A DNA stretch of 64,000 bases from Fragum whitleyi. Taxonomy: Eukaryota; Mollusca; Bivalvia; Cardiida; Cardiidae. The stretch lies in contig OX411543.1 in NCBI GenBank assembly GCA_948146395.1, forward strand, positions 36,165,058 to 36,229,057, read 5' to 3'. Shown in pieces: positions 23,301 through 30,735 of the stretch. Under the pieces are notes generated by a model. That model searched no databases and had not been told where the DNA came from. It worked only from the letters and a program-made list of their open reading frames with translations. The first letter of the stretch is position 1, and each line of letters starts with the position of its first letter. The position numbers and the translations under genes are program-made.

Positions 23301-26300
23301 AAACAGAAATCTTCTGCTGTACGCAATAGTGGAGGGATGAACATATACGTCTCAAACAAATTAAGCCATTTAATTACACGTGTTTATAGTCAATGGCTAG
23401 ACTGTATTATATTGTTCTGTAAATTTTCAGACATTTATAATGTAGATGATATTGTTTTGTATTTTCTATATATTTCTCCAGAAGGATCGTCAATCTATAG
23501 TAATTTAACAGAATCTAACGGAATTGTCATAATGCAGGATCGTTTTTTAGAACTTCAGCAGAAATTCCCTTCAACTGAAATAATAATTGCAGGAGATTTT
23601 AACGCTAGAACAAAAGATTTCTGTGATTATATTATAGATGATAGCGTCTATTATATTCATGGTGATATAGACTACAATGAGGATCAATTTAATATGCCTC
23701 GTAATAATAAAGACTGTAATAGATTTAACAAATTTGGAAAATTTTTGACCGAATTTTGTAGATCAAATGACATGCATATTATGAACGGCCGCTTGCATGA
23801 CGATTCTTCTGGTAATTATACATGTATTTCTAATGAAGGTAAAAGTGTCGTCGATTATTTCATATCTTCGAAACATATTTTTGAATTAGTTTCATATTTT
23901 ACAGTTGCTGATAATGATATGTCAGATCATTATCCTATATTGTGCACATTGTCTTTCCAAGAGAAAAGTCAACGTAAAAATAGTAATCTTGCATTGCAGA
24001 AATTGAATAAATATGTCTGGCGTGATCAAGGCGCTAGTGCATTTAAAAACTCTATTGCTGAGTTATTATGCAATAATAAGAATAACATTCTTGAAGCTTT
24101 CGAAAATAATATTGACCATGGATTACAACTGTTCAATGCGTTATTTCAAAAAGCGGGCGACAAACACAAAATGCGAATATTAAAAAACAAAGATATAGTC
24201 CGTAAAAATTCTCCATGGTGGGACGATCAATGTAAACAGATAAAATCAAAAAAGTATAAAAGTTTACGACTATTTCGAAGGTCAAACAATGACAACGATT
24301 TCAGGGAATACATTATCAATAGAAATAAATATAAGGCCTTATGTAAACGAAAACAACTGACCTATAATCAAGCTCAAAGAAATAATCTTGTAATCAATAG
24401 AAATAATTCTAAAAAATTTTGGACATTGTTGAAACAAAATACCCCAATTAATCGAAATTGTCTGTCTTCTATATGTCCAGCAAGATGGTACTCGTATTTT
24501 AAATCATTACTGTATGATAGTAATGCACAACCCTTAAAATACAACGAGGAACAAACTTGGATTAATCCACTAGCAATTTGCTTAAATGAACAAATCAGTT
24601 TGAACGAGATTAAGACAGCTTTAAATTCCCTTCCAAATGGGAAAAGCACTGGAACTGATGGTATCCCATCAGAATTTTATAAGATAGCCAATAATGAAAT
24701 AAGCCCAATTTTGTTTAATTTATTCAATCATATAATGTGTACTGGAAATTTTCCAACAGAATGGTCTAAATCCATAATCTGCCCTGTTTACAAGTCTGGA
24801 TGTAAAAGTAATCCAGCAAATTATCGTGGTATTTCTATAACAAATACATTGTACAAAGTATTTTCTAGTATTATTAACAAACGATTGTATAATTGGGCAG
24901 AATCTAATAATATGATAGACGAATGTCAAGCAGGATTTAGACAGAATTATTCTACTATAGATAATCTTTTTACATTACAAGCAATTATACAAAAATATAT
25001 TTCCAAGAAAGGCGGACGTTTTTACTGTTTGTATGTTGATTTTAAAAAGGCTTTTGACTTAGTGAATCATGTCAAATTATTTGAATGTTTAGCGTCTCTT
25101 GGAATTCATGGATCCTTCCTCAATGTATTAATGTCTATGTATACAAATATATCATCCTGTGTGAAAACAGAAACTGGTCTGACGAACTTTTTCAAATGTA
25201 ATATAGGAACCAGACAGGGAGATAAATGTAGTTCTACAATATTTTTACTTTTCATTAATCAACTCTGCAAGAAATTACGCGAGGAATGTAAAGGGATTTA
25301 TGTAAATAACAACTTACCAGATATCGTATGTCTAATGTATGCAGATGATGTTGCCAATTGTTCAGATACTGTCGCTAACTTACAAAAACAATTAAACACA
25401 ATTCAACGTTTCTGTTTGGAAACTGGAATGGAAGTAAACCTAGAAAAAACTGAAATCATTGTCTTTAGAAATGGCGGACCCCTTAGAATGAATGAGAAAT
25501 GGTTTTTCAATGGTAATCGCGTTCTAAATACATCGTGTTATAAGTATATGGGTCTTCTTTTTACCCCAATGTTGTCTTGGTCCTTAGCTCAAGAGAAACT
25601 TACTTCACAGGCAAAAAAAGCTATATATTCTATTTATAGATATCAAAAGTCATTTGGATACTTCCCTCATAAAGATTTGTTCAGTCTGTTTGACGCAATG
25701 GTCAAACCAATTTTATGTTACGGTGCCCCAATTTGGGGTCATACATACTCTCAGGCAATAGAATCTGTGCATTTTGAATTTTGCAAAAAGTTTTTAATGC
25801 TTAACAGTACAACAAATAATATGGTAGCTCTAGGAGAATGTGGACGTTATCCACTTTTTATTGATTACCATTTATCATGTATTAAGTACTGGTGTAAATT
25901 ATTACAAATGCCGAATAACCGAAACCCACGTAATTGTTATTTAATGTTAAAGTTATTAGATGATTCCGGACGGAGAACAAGGGCTACACACTTAAAAAAC
26001 TTATTGTTCTTATATGGATTCGGTATTGTTTGGATCTGTCAAGATGTTGGTGATATAAATCAATTTCTAAAACGCTTTAAATTGCGGTTAATAGATTGTT
26101 TAACCGCATCAAGTCGATGTTACCATTATCAACATTTTAAGTCTCTTTTAAACGTCGAAAAATATTTAACCCTAGAAATTACTCTGAAACATAGAATTGC
26201 CTTCGCGAAATTTCGCTGTTCGAACCACAAATTTGGAATCGAAACTGGCCGCCATGCAAACATTGTACGCGATGAAAGAATTTGTATCTATTGTTTCCAA

Positions 26301-27957
26301 AACTATGATATTAGAGTTATAGAATGTGAGTTTCATGTATTCTTTCATTGTAAAAGATATGATGAAATTAGAAATTTGTATCTATTTAGTTGGTATGAAA
26401 GAGGCTCGACAAAGCGTAATTTCTATTCTTTAATGAATTCTGATAATAAAACAGTAATAAAAAAGTTATCACATTATATATATATTCTTATGAACAGTTA
26501 AAGCAAGGGACATAACCTCTATAAACTAAAATGTCTTGTTAGTTAATTATGTATTGATGTATGTATTATGGGCCGGTGGCCTACTTACTTCATTGAATAA
26601 ACTATTTGTATTTGTATTTGTATTTTATGTTTGCTGCAAGAAATTTTCATGGCCATGTCAAAGTTTGCCTTTTTAAGACAAGTAGCCTTTGGCTAAGATA
26701 TGATGTTGTTATTGTACTATGTTATTGTGCTATGAGAATGAAAAGGAAGCTATGGCTATGTACACCGGCAGCTTGATTCAATTCAAGTATTACATAAATG
26801 TGAAAACATTATTGTAAGATGCTGTAATTTTCCTAAGCTCAGCTGTCTTGAGAGAAAATTTTATCCTGCTTGAAGCAAAAACAATATTTCTGATCTCTGT
26901 AAAAGCATAATACCATATGAGCCTGTGCGTGACATTTCTAACAATTTGAAATTTTCCTGAGATGCAAACATTGAGAGGCGTAGAAAGCTACATACTATAA
27001 ATATAATGTTACCTGGTGATCTCAAGATACTTTGAGACCTTATCTATTTAATAAACACGTAGTAAAGACTCTGCACAGACTCACTAGTCCAAGTCTTTGG
27101 TTTGCACATATTTGAAATTATTGGAAAACTCACACACGTTCTCATATTTTATTTAACAACAGCCATCTCTCCAATAGTAGATCCCCCTATACTATTTACA
27201 AAGAAAACCACATTTCAGTGTATTAAAATTGCCTAAATTGAAAAAAAAGAATAAAACTTTTAAATGTTTCCTTAGAGGAAATTACTCAAATTAAACGGAA
27301 TAGGCTAAACAGACATTTGATTGGGTTAATCCTTGTGATCTATCAAACATTCTGACATAGTTTCATGAAGATTGGACCACATTTGTGGCCTCTAGAGTCT
27401 AAACAAGAAAATTGTCATTAAGGCCCCTTTTCCTGTGATATGTAATAGATCCTTTCCATTTTCAATAGGAATCATTCTTGTAACCTGACAATTATTCTGA
27501 CCAAGTTTCATGAAGATTGGACCATAATTGTGTCCTCTAGAATGTAAACAAGAAAATTAAAGCTCCTTTTCCCGGGAAATGGCACAGATCCTTCCCATTT
27601 TCAATAGAGTTTATCCTTGTGACCTGACAGTCATTCTCACCAAGTTTCATGAAGATTGGAAATATTTGTGGCCTCTAGAGTTTAAACACTTAAATTGTTG
27701 ACATCTGGCGACAGATGAAGAACGACGCATGACAGACGACAGACATTCAATAATCACAAAAGCTCACTTTTAGCACAATGTGCTCAGGTGAGCTTAAAAT
27801 GGATACTTCATAAAATGTTCCCGGACCATGATTTAAATAGGTTGATTGAGAATTTATATGATAAATACAGTATTTCCTTTGTATTTTACAGGTTGCAATA
27901 GCATTTTGGAGAGCAATGGGTGGAGATGAAGATGAAATTGGAGATCTTGATGATTGA
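5328..27957 (+). CDS. AAGAB: Alpha- and gamma-adaptin-binding protein p34 (AAGAB), nine exons
   Basis: Joined exons are 5328-5391, 9818-10008, 11195-11294, 12654-12749, 13835-13915, 15257-15595, 17358-17462, 21111-21160 and 27892-27957. They sum to 1,092 nt (363 residues plus stop) with every phase matching and GT/AG at every junction. The product matches AAGAB throughout: an N-terminal pseudo-GTPase-like domain (VILINSCSD, SYPWNIQTKYYTADV, VEAFVVYFDP, MLVCDRC, AQTWCIDNGFELVEL), an acidic and Ser-rich linker, and the diagnostic C-terminus (FEQLFEQFATMK, LPAEERKKYAE, AFWRAMGGDEDEI). AAGAB is a cytosolic chaperone that binds the adaptin large subunits and supports AP-1/AP-2 assembly in clathrin traffic. 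Length is slightly above the vertebrate form, because of the linker in exon 6. Intron 8 hosts a full-length LINE and intron 7 a palindrome array; both look tolerated, since the frame is intact. Confidence 0.93.
5747..5825 (+). pseudogene. tRNA-like sequence, copy 1
   Basis: The A box TTAGCTCAGTTG and B box GGGTTCAAGTCC are intact and correctly spaced. The seven acceptor pairs form if wobbles are allowed, but the anticodon arm does not fold cleanly. It and copy 2 share the same 35-base leader (GTAGTCAT, GACATT, GGTAGACT, ATGACCAGGTGC), so the pair looks like a duplicated tRNA-derived unit rather than two working genes. Confidence 0.55.
5961..6041 (+). pseudogene. tRNA-like sequence, copy 2
   Basis: Near-consensus A box (TTAGCTCAGTTGGTAGAGC) and B box (GGGTTCGAGTCC) are present, and the D and T arms pair. 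The acceptor stem has at least two mismatches and the anticodon stem fails. It lies about 213 bases after copy 1 with the same leader, so a tandem tRNA-derived unit is likely. Confidence 0.55.
7205..8190 (+). repeat. Long dispersed repeat with degenerate internal units
   Basis: It opens TTTTTAGCTATACTGGACACGTCC and repeats, about every 170-200 bases, variants of CTTCTGGTCAGAATTCAACC, AATGATCCTTAGG and AAAAAATGGTCCCAT. It ends near ATTCTAGCCCTCTTGTTTTG. The open frame at 7240-7563 is read through these units and is not a gene. Confidence 0.55.
8280..8640 (+). mobile_element. tRNA-derived SINE interrupted by a hairpin
   Basis: The head (8280-8355) has a degenerate A box (GCTCATTGTGCAAGTG) and a B box (TTGGTTCCAATCCC). 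The body resumes at 8501 with GTGGTGGGTAGTGTATTTGAG, characteristic of a tRNA-headed SINE. A 138-bp hairpin separates head and body. Confidence 0.55.
8363..8500. mobile_element. Near-perfect hairpin MITE inside a SINE
   Basis: The left arm 8363-8417 (AGGTAGCTAACACGGGTTGG ...) is the complement of 8447-8500 (... CCAACCTGTGTTAGCTACCT) over about 54 bases with one or two mismatches and a 29-base loop. It interrupts the SINE between GGCGGATAGCAT and GTGGTGGGTA. Confidence 0.8.
8837..9045. mobile_element. Family A short TIR element, copy 2
   Basis: Begins TGAACCTGTGCATGACATTT and ends with the inverted TCTCACATACAGGCTCA. The interior words GAGACCTTATCTATCTACTA and GTCTTTGCTTTGCACAT are shared with the other copies. 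Confidence 0.75.
9261..9328. repeat. Perfect-style hairpin (GGCTCAG ... CTGAGCC)
   Basis: GGCTCAG plus GTTGTAACTGCCTAT on the left pairs with ATAGGCAGTTACAAC plus GGCTGAGCC on the right. A related remnant (GGCTCAGC, ACAGTTGTAA, TTACAACTGT) begins at 10020, so the two flank AAGAB exon 2. Confidence 0.65.
9818..10008 (+). CDS. AAGAB: AAGAB exon 2
   Basis: Acceptor TTGTTTTAG|GG and donor GAAAAG|GTAATT. Two bases complete the codon split by exon 1; 63 codons follow and end in phase 0. The peptide includes SYPWNIQTKYYTADV and VEAFVVYFDPEK, conserved strands of the AAGAB N-terminal domain. Confidence 0.93.
10009..11194. other. AAGAB intron 2
   Basis: It holds a hairpin remnant at 10020-10080 and a family F foldback (10693-10784). 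The remainder is AT-rich and carries no convincing exon. Confidence 0.75.
10693..10784. mobile_element. Hairpin element, family F (GTTTGCAAATTATACC)
   Basis: CAAACTGTTTGCAAATTATA at the left pairs with TATAATTTGCAAACAGTTT at the right around CTGCTTTGC/GCAAGGCAG. Related hairpins occur at 43052-43170, 50115-50235, 56930-57060 and 58131-58252. Confidence 0.75.
11195..11294 (+). CDS. AAGAB: AAGAB exon 3
   Basis: Acceptor TTTTATAG|ACT; donor CTCAA|GTGAGA, phase 1. The 33 codons include SWLPYLDQLDPEIKMLVCDR, which aligns with the AAGAB segment ending in the conserved VCDR. Confidence 0.92.
11308..11535. mobile_element. Hairpin element, family E (AACCCTTT ... AAAGGGTT)
   Basis: AACCCTTTCCTG at the left is inverted as CAGCAAAGGGTTAA at the right. 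The centre is a strong stem (AAGAAATTGCTTG, AGAAGCAATTTCTT). A second full copy is at 31135-31366, with stem-only fragments at 14818-14895 and 61750-61815. Confidence 0.75.
11540..11690. mobile_element. Hairpin element, family H
   Basis: GATGAAGA plus TATTTGTTGATTTCAT at the left is inverted as ATGAAATCAACAGAAATTCT plus CTTCATATC at the right, with GTGATTAGGTTTTT inside. Related copies: 37785-37915 and 53083-53248. Confidence 0.6.
12654..12749 (+). CDS. AAGAB: AAGAB exon 4
   Basis: Acceptor TATTGTACAG|GT; donor CAGAGG|GTAATT; phases 1 in, 1 out. The peptide ISRLTAQTWCIDNGFELVEL matches the conserved end of the N-terminal domain, then turns acidic (EESSDSETE). Confidence 0.93.
12750..13834. 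other. AAGAB intron 4
   Basis: The region 12877-13440 is a dispersed repeat (TATGCCCATCGAAAGACAG, then TTTTTAGCTCCACTGGCC) with two internal units of the type CCATTGTTAATGAAACTTG and TTTAAGAAATTTTGATTGAC. The rest is AT-rich. No exon is seen. Confidence 0.7.
13835..13915 (+). CDS. AAGAB: AAGAB exon 5
   Basis: Acceptor ATTTTTCAG|AT; donor CTTAAAG|GTAAGA; phases 1 in, 1 out. The peptide TGMKRIIQSLHAHSWPNLVL corresponds to the AAGAB helix after the acidic stretch. Confidence 0.92.
13916..15256. other. AAGAB intron 5
   Basis: It carries a family E stem fragment (14818-14895) and otherwise unremarkable AT-rich sequence. I see no coding exon. Confidence 0.7.
15257..15595 (+). CDS. AAGAB: AAGAB exon 6 (variable linker)
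   Basis: The acceptor is GCTTTTAG|ATAGCC. The open frame extends a few codons further back, but only this AG gives the phase required by exon 5. The donor is AATAG|GTAATC, phase 1. The 112 codons begin SRTAVSPYIRQLMKEEHE and run into a polar Ser/Asn/Lys/Glu-rich stretch with no fold expected. This is the least conserved part of AAGAB and explains the extra length. Confidence 0.88.
15683..16283 (+). repeat. Two dispersed repeats, one nested in the other
   Basis: The outer repeat runs from AAAACTCAAGGTATTGCTAT to AGCACTCAACAGCCCAGC and GCTATGCTCTTGTT; 35039-35300 and 61505-61725 are related. It is broken at ATGCCCTTTTT. The inner repeat (about 15888-16222) starts ATGCCCCCGTTAGGGAGGC, has a TCCG/TCTG run at 15928-16003 and ends GACAGCTCTTGTTTTA. 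Confidence 0.7.
16447..16555 (+). repeat. 36-bp tandem repeat, three copies
   Basis: ATGCAATTAGTAAGACATGT plus AGTCATTATAATAGT recurs three times without visible change. The preceding words GGGACTGTACATGAACCAGT recur at about 16669, so the array grew from a longer local duplication. Confidence 0.9.
17358..17462 (+). CDS. AAGAB: AAGAB exon 7
   Basis: Acceptor CCTGACAG|AT; donor ATGAAAG|GTATAC; phases 1 in, 1 out. The peptide NLFPSDQALFETL followed by SFEQLFEQFATMK is the start of the conserved C-terminal helical segment of AAGAB. Confidence 0.94.
17463..21110. other. AAGAB intron 7
   Basis: Dominated by the palindrome-word array at 17783-20537. A degraded family A fragment lies near 20700-20850. 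No coding exon is visible. Confidence 0.85.
17783..20537. repeat. Array of about 375-bp units with GTAACC/GGGACA palindromes
   Basis: Eight clusters of the words GGGGACA(G/C)GTTACCC and GGGTAACCTGTCCCC sit at 17795-17935, 18217-18295, 18593-18672, 18977-19055, 19354-19424, 19721-19794, 20093-20160 and 20439-20525. Spacings are about 422, 376, 384, 377, 367, 372 and 346 bases. The AT-rich spacers share words (TTTTCTTATCAAAACTGC, ATTGAAATGATGCAA), so these are tandem units. The ends are inverted: TACCGGTGTGCCAGGGTAAC at 17783 against GTTACACTGTTACACCGGTA ending 20537. This suggests a foldback or TIR element whose interior was amplified. Open frames in it are artefacts. Confidence 0.85.
21111..21160 (+). 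CDS. AAGAB: AAGAB exon 8
   Basis: Acceptor TTAATTTCAG|AG; donor GAAACG|GTAAGA, phase 0. The short exon encodes ERANSLPAEERKKYAET, aligning with the AAGAB C-terminal helix. Confidence 0.92.
21192..21485 (+). repeat. Dispersed repeat (GAGGTATTG ... GCTCTTGTT)
   Basis: It begins GCTTGGCTATTTTCTG, contains GAGCTTTTCAGACAATCAAG and AACTCTTGAAGCATTTT, and ends GCACCTGTATTTGG plus ACTCTTGTT. It belongs to the same family as 35039-35300. The open frame across it is not a gene. Confidence 0.55.
21494..21655 (+). mobile_element. SINE tail (V-SINE-like)
   Basis: The stretch from TTAACCTATGTGGGATAGCA to AAACTTCATTCAAACAAAG matches the 3' part of the tRNA-headed SINE at 30472-30735 in order and spacing. 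The tRNA-like head is missing here, so it is 5'-truncated. Confidence 0.65.
21741..21751 (+). promoter_or_regulatory. YY1-like motif at the presumed LINE 5' end
   Basis: GAAGATGGCGGA matches the YY1 core AAGATGGCGGC apart from the last base. It lies 44 bases before the ORF1 ATG. YY1 sites mark the 5' ends of human L1 promoters; here the role is inferred. Confidence 0.3.
21795..23102 (+). CDS. LINE ORF1 protein with N-terminal 2A-like peptide (one internal TAG)
   Basis: The ATG at 21795 opens about 435 codons ending at TAG 23100-23102. An internal TAG at 22491-22493 splits it, with the same frame open on both sides, so I read one ORF carrying one nonsense codon. Order of parts: a basic N-terminus; a short hydrophobic run (LRLYICVSAILLTC); the 2A-like motif GDIELNPGP at 21960-21986; a Thr/Pro/Gln-rich linker; a coiled coil around 22230-22430 (KIDQINGSIKDLKDK); then NNLRFYGIP and IDRAHRVKGRRAD, typical of L1-type ORF1 RRM domains; and an Arg/Gly-rich C-terminus (RGARARGGNR). 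Such proteins bind LINE RNA as multimers. The 2A should release the first 60-odd residues co-translationally. Confidence 0.85.
21963..21986 (+). other. 2A-like ribosome-skipping motif
   Basis: GAC ATT GAG TTA AAC CCC GGT CCA encodes D-I-E-L-N-P-G-P, matching the canonical DxExNPGP. Skipping would occur between Gly (21981-21983) and Pro (21984-21986). The preceding hydrophobic segment could act as a signal when skipping fails, as reported for some 2A elements of marine invertebrates. Confidence 0.9.
23103..26501 (+). CDS. LINE ORF2: AP endonuclease and reverse transcriptase
   Basis: The frame is open from directly after the ORF1 stop to TAA at 26501, about 1,132 codons. The endonuclease begins at once (VSIISWNIQGLKKY, about 23130) and continues with SLSETW, IIAGDFNART (23589) and SDHYPIL (23932): the Asn, Glu, Asp/Asn and His of the APE fold. 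Reverse transcriptase follows with LYVDFKKAFDLVNH (motif A, about 25030), GTRQGDKCSSTIF, and the catalytic YADD at 25338-25349. Near the C-terminus CIYC (26283) and EFHVFFHC form a Cys/His motif common in CR1/L2-like ORF2 proteins. No in-frame ATG lies before the first conserved endonuclease residues; the first one falls inside the domain. Same frame as ORF1. Confidence 0.9.
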   Translation, partial: DRGRGSHKNVSIISWNIQGLKKYSNNNELINYLSKYDIISLSETWTSYPDEFRDLLSSYDHYDNVRKQKSSAVRNSGGMNIYVSNKLSHLITRVYSQWLDCIILFCKFSDIYNVDDIVLYFLYISPEGSSIYSNLTESNGIVIMQDRFLELQQKFPSTEIIIAGDFNARTKDFCDYIIDDSVYYIHGDIDYNEDQFNMPRNNKDCNRFNKFGKFLTEFCRSNDMHIMNGRLHDDSSGNYTCISNEGKSVVDYFISSKHIFELVSYFTVADNDMSDHYPILCTLSFQEKSQRKNSNLALQKLNKYVWRDQGASAFKNSIAELLCNNKNNILEAFENNIDHGLQLFNALFQKAGDKHKMRILKNKDIVRKNSPWWDDQCKQIKSKKYKSLRLFRRSNNDNDFREYIINRNKYKALCKRKQLTYNQAQRNNLVINRNNSKKFWTLLKQNTPINRNCLSSICPARWYSYFKSLLYDSNAQPLKYNEEQTWINPLAICLNEQISLNEIKTALNSLPNGKSTGTDGIPSEFYKIANNEISPILFNLFNHIMCTGNFPTEWSKSIICPVYKSGCKSNPANYRGISITNTLYKVFSSIINKRLYNWAESNNMIDECQAGFRQNYSTIDNLFTLQAIIQKYISKKGGRFYCLYVDFKKAFDLVNHVKLFECLASLGIHGSFLNVLMSMYTNISSCVKTETGLTNFFKCNIGTRQGDKCSSTIFLLFINQLCKKLREECKGIYVNNNLPDIVCLMYADDVANCSDTVANLQKQLNTIQRFCLETGMEVNLEKTEIIVFRNGGPLRMNEKWFFNGNRVLNTSCYKYMGLLFTPMLSWSLAQEKLTSQAKKAIYSIYRYQKSFGYFPHKDLFSLFDAMVKPILCYGAPIWGHTYSQAIESVHFEFCKKFLMLNSTTNNMVALGECGRYPLFIDYHLSCIKYWCKLLQMPNNRNPRNCYLMLKLLDDSGRRTRATHLKNLLFLYGFGIVWICQDVGDINQFLKRFKLRLIDCLTASSRCYHYQHFKSLLNVEKYLTLEITLKHRIAFAKFRCSNHKFGIETGRHANIVRDERICIYCFQNYDIRVIECEFHVFFHCKRYDEIRNLYLFSWYERGSTKRNFYSLMNSDNKTVIKKLSHYIYILMNS
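26918..27144. mobile_element. Family A short TIR element, copy 3
   Basis: TGAGCCTGTGCGTGACATTT begins it, and GGAAAACTCACACACG with a final CTCA ends it. Interior words GAGAGGCGTAGA and GAGACCTTATCTATTTA are shared with the copies at 34761 and 35762. Confidence 0.75.
27340..27795 (-). repeat. Dispersed repeat ending in GTGCTCAGGTGAGCT
   Basis: Three units of about 120 bases share CAAGTTTCATGAAGATTGG, GTGGCCTCTAGAGT and GGCCCCTTTTCC. The right end, CACAATGTGCTCAGGTGAGC, is the complement of the start of the repeat at 32992, so this copy is inverted. Confidence 0.65.
27892..27957 (+). CDS. AAGAB: AAGAB exon 9 and stop
   Basis: Acceptor GTATTTTACAG|GTT, phase 0. The 21 codons VAIAFWRAMGGDEDEI plus GDLDD and a TGA (27955-27957) are the hallmark C-terminus of AAGAB. 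The 3' UTR follows; its end was not determined. Confidence 0.95.
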   Translation, partial: VAIAFWRAMGGDEDEIGDLDD

Positions 27958-28069
27958 TTGTAAACCTGACTCTGAATGGCTTGTTGAGATTTCTGTGTAT
28001 TTATCCTCACTACCTCAGCATATGCCGAGGTGAAAGATGCCCCTATAAGGACAGTTAGTTGTTACGGGG

Positions 28070-28295
28070 GTTCATCAAATTATACAGGAAGAAAACTACT
28101 GCTAAGATTCGCTAAGATTCTTGAACATGCTGGATGTAGAGCACTGCCACAAGGGGTCTCTCTTTAACGTCTCACCTGAATAACAATTAGTTTGTTTGTG
28201 TGCCAGCCTTGGGATCAAACTCACGATATTGATCTTCATTTGGTTTGAAGTCTGGTGCTCTACCAACTGGGCTGGGAGGGCTGACCCTTCGAATG
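28070..28295 (-). mobile_element. tRNA-derived SINE, inverted
   Basis: On the minus strand the head at 28295-28200 reads AGCCCAGTTGGTAGAGC (A box) and then GAGTTTGATCCC (B box). The body continues to about 28070 (CGTAACAACTAACTGTCC on the minus strand). The anticodon arm is not canonical, as expected for a SINE head. Confidence 0.6.
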
Positions 28296-28644
28296 GCTTG
28301 TTCCTTTGTTAAAGGTATTGCTGAGATGGAGGGTATCCTTGCCATTTGGAGTTTTATCTTGGTCTAAAGTATTTGCTTTTCACTAAGCCACATTTGCAAG
28401 GCATTCACATATTTCTTTGCCCTTCTAAGATGTTTCTTAACAATGATAATCAAGCTTTCATCTGTCAGAAATCTTAGAGTAAAAGTAGTAATACAACATT
28501 AGAATTGTATAGGATAGACAACAAGTGCCTTGGTATATGGGAAATAGACATGAGTGTCAGCGGGTGTCTATCATCCATATACCACGGAACGAGATTTTCT
28601 ATCTGACTTATACCGCACTTTTCTAATAGTGTCTGTATTTTAAG

Positions 28645-29720
28645 CTCCACTGGTCGAAGCCAGCAAGCAATTTTCATGGCAGTGTGTCTATTGTGCGTTT
28701 GTCCATCCACCTGTGCATCAACTTTTTCTTTAAACACCTTCTCCTCCAAAACTATTAGGTCAATTTTAACAAAACTTGGTAGAAATGATCCTTGGGTGAC
28801 CCTCGTCTAAAATTAAGAAATTTTGATTGACCCCAAATATTAACGTGGCAGAGCAGGTCTTATTTTCACTATAAAATCTTTAAAAATCTTCTCCTCCCAA
28901 AACATTGGGCCAATTTCCTTGAAACTTGGCATGGGTGTTCTTTAGGTGACCCTTTACTTAAGTTGTTAAAGAAATCTTGATTGACCCCCAAATATTAGCC
29001 TGGCAGGGCATGGCTTATTCTCACTATAAAATCTATAAAAATCTTCTCCTCCCAAAACATTGGGCCAATTTCAATGAAACTTGGCATGGATGTTCCTTAG
29101 GTGACCCTTTTCTTAAATTATTTAAGAAATTTTGATTTATCCCTCAAATATGGGTGTGGCAGGGGGAGGGGGCTTATTTTCACTATAAAATCTTTGAAAA
29201 TATTTCCCTCCCATACTATTTAGCTTATCTCAACAAAACTTAGCATGAATATTCCTCGGATGATCCTTGACATTAATTGTTCACAAACTTATGATTGCAC
29301 CCTAGATATGGGTGTGGCAGTGGGAGGCTTTTTTTCACATTTAAATATTTAGATTTCTTTTACCCTCTCTTTACGTAAATTTTTATTAAACTAGGCATGA
29401 ATATTCCTTAGGTGCACTTTTTACTTAAATTGGTCTAGAAATTTTGATGGGTCCATATATGTGCATGTGACAGGGTGGGGCCAATTTTCACTTTAAAATC
29501 TCGCAAAATCTTCTCCCTATCAATTGGAATAATTTCAATGAATGAATACATGAATGACTCTTAACTTGAATTGATCTACCTATGAATGGTTTACTAATTG
29601 CAATCACCTTAATGTTTGTAATAAGATGGGTAAAGGGTAAGCAGGTTAATGGTGATGTAGTATTTTGGTGCAATGTTGGCCAGACCATGTAAATCATTAA
29701 AAAATAGTTCTAAAGAGATT
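28645..29720 (+). repeat. Long dispersed repeat, period about 185-190
   Basis: It opens TTTTAAGCTCCACTGGTCG and repeats five or six times the words CTTCTCCTCCCAAAACATTG, GGCCAATTTCAATGAAACTT, GGCATGGATGTTCC and AAGAAATTTTGATTGACCCC. 13075-13440 belongs to the same family. Open frames here are repeat readthrough. Confidence 0.65.
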
Positions 29721-30471
29721 TCAAAGTGTTGATTTCAGTCAAAGTTTGCTTTGTTTATGATAGTCTAGAGATTTTAAAGCCAGAGGAGCGATACAGGCCC
29801 TCTTGTTTCCAAATCCTCTTAACATTGAAAAAATGTAAAACTTGCTGTAGTATTACTGTAGTTACGGGTAATTACGCAGAAATTACTTATAAAACTATTT
29901 TTTATTGCATATTTTATGCAATTTTTCACTGTAAAAAGTCTTTTGGAAAAAAAAAATGCTCATATATTATGGTCATAGTCTTTTTGAAATGACTCGCCAA
30001 CCATGTCGAGATTCATGTGCATGACACATTACTATCGTATATCTGAAAATACTATGCTCAGAATTATATCTGTTATATATACTTTTGTAATACTTTTCTG
30101 TGATTGGCAAATTTGCTTCAAGTGTTGCCTTATCATAGTTAATAAAATCTGTTCAAAGGAATAGTTATGAAGAGTAAGTTTAGGTGATTACTTGAATACT
30201 AGAAATTTTGACAGAGCTATGGAAAGATTAGGTATTTTGGATTTTAGATAAAAGTTATGAATAATAATAGCACAAACCTTATGTAGTTGGTACTCTTTGG
30301 AAACATCTAAACAAGACAATTTTAGTGAGTACACATAACAAAGGGGTTCATTGAGAAACAAAGACTTTAAACTGGCTTTACCTCCCTATCTGTACCTCTA
30401 TTTAAGGACATTATCTTAGAAAGAAATAGATTCTTATCTTAGCAAATCCCCTCTTATGCAAAATTATGTTA

Positions 30472-30735
30472 CTGCCGCCACCATAGTGCAGTTGGTTAGG
30501 CATAAGACTTCCAATCTGGAAGTCGTGGGTTCGATCCCCGGTAACGGCAAATATCCTTTCCAACATTTGTCTCTCACCAATGGGTAGATAATTGTAAACC
30601 TATGTGAGATAGCAGTCGGAGGCTAGGAAAGAGTGTGAAAGAAATACCAGGAATCCATTGTTAAGTGCTCTGGCCGCCACGATATAACTGCGAAATTGTT
30701 GAAAGCGGCTTAAAACCCATTCAAACAAAGCAAAC
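30472..30735 (+). mobile_element. tRNA-derived SINE (V-SINE-like)
   Basis: The head (GCCGCCACCATAGTGCAGTT, then GTGGGTTCGATCCCCGG) has A and B boxes and a matching GCCG/CGGC acceptor end, but no standard anticodon loop. The body continues through GATAGCAGTCGGAGGCTAGG and ends AAACCCATTCAAACAAAG. The tail is shared with 21494-21655. It resembles the molluscan V-SINE group by memory; a database match was not made. Confidence 0.65.

Larger units (their letters stand above)
21741..26625 (+). mobile_element. APE-type LINE, nearly full length, 2A-bearing ORF1
   Basis: A long non-LTR retrotransposon with a probable 5' UTR (starting near GAAGATGGCGG at 21741), ORF1 (21795-23102), ORF2 (to 26501), a short 3' UTR (GGGCCGGTGGCCTACTTACT, AATAAA) and a TTTGTA-repeat tail ending near 26625. 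ORF1 shows an L1-type coiled coil plus RRM-like segment; ORF2 has AP endonuclease and reverse transcriptase domains. The microsatellite-like tail and the C-terminal Cys/His motif fit a CR1/L2-type element more than mammalian L1, but I do not assign a clade. No target duplication was recognised. Only amber codons interrupt the long frame, so insertion looks young. Confidence 0.9.
21161..27891. other. AAGAB intron 8
   Basis: It contains a dispersed repeat (21192-21485), a SINE tail (21494-21655), the LINE (about 21741-26625), a family A element (26918-27144) and a short repeat with about 120-base units (27340-27795). Confidence 0.85.

Noticed and set aside
24374..24929. Minus-strand frames inside the LINE
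   Set aside because: They are antisense shadows of ORF2.
26569..26660. Target-site duplication for the large LINE
   Set aside because: Short matches such as TTATGT and TTCATGG occur on both sides, but none is long enough or adjacent to the element ends.
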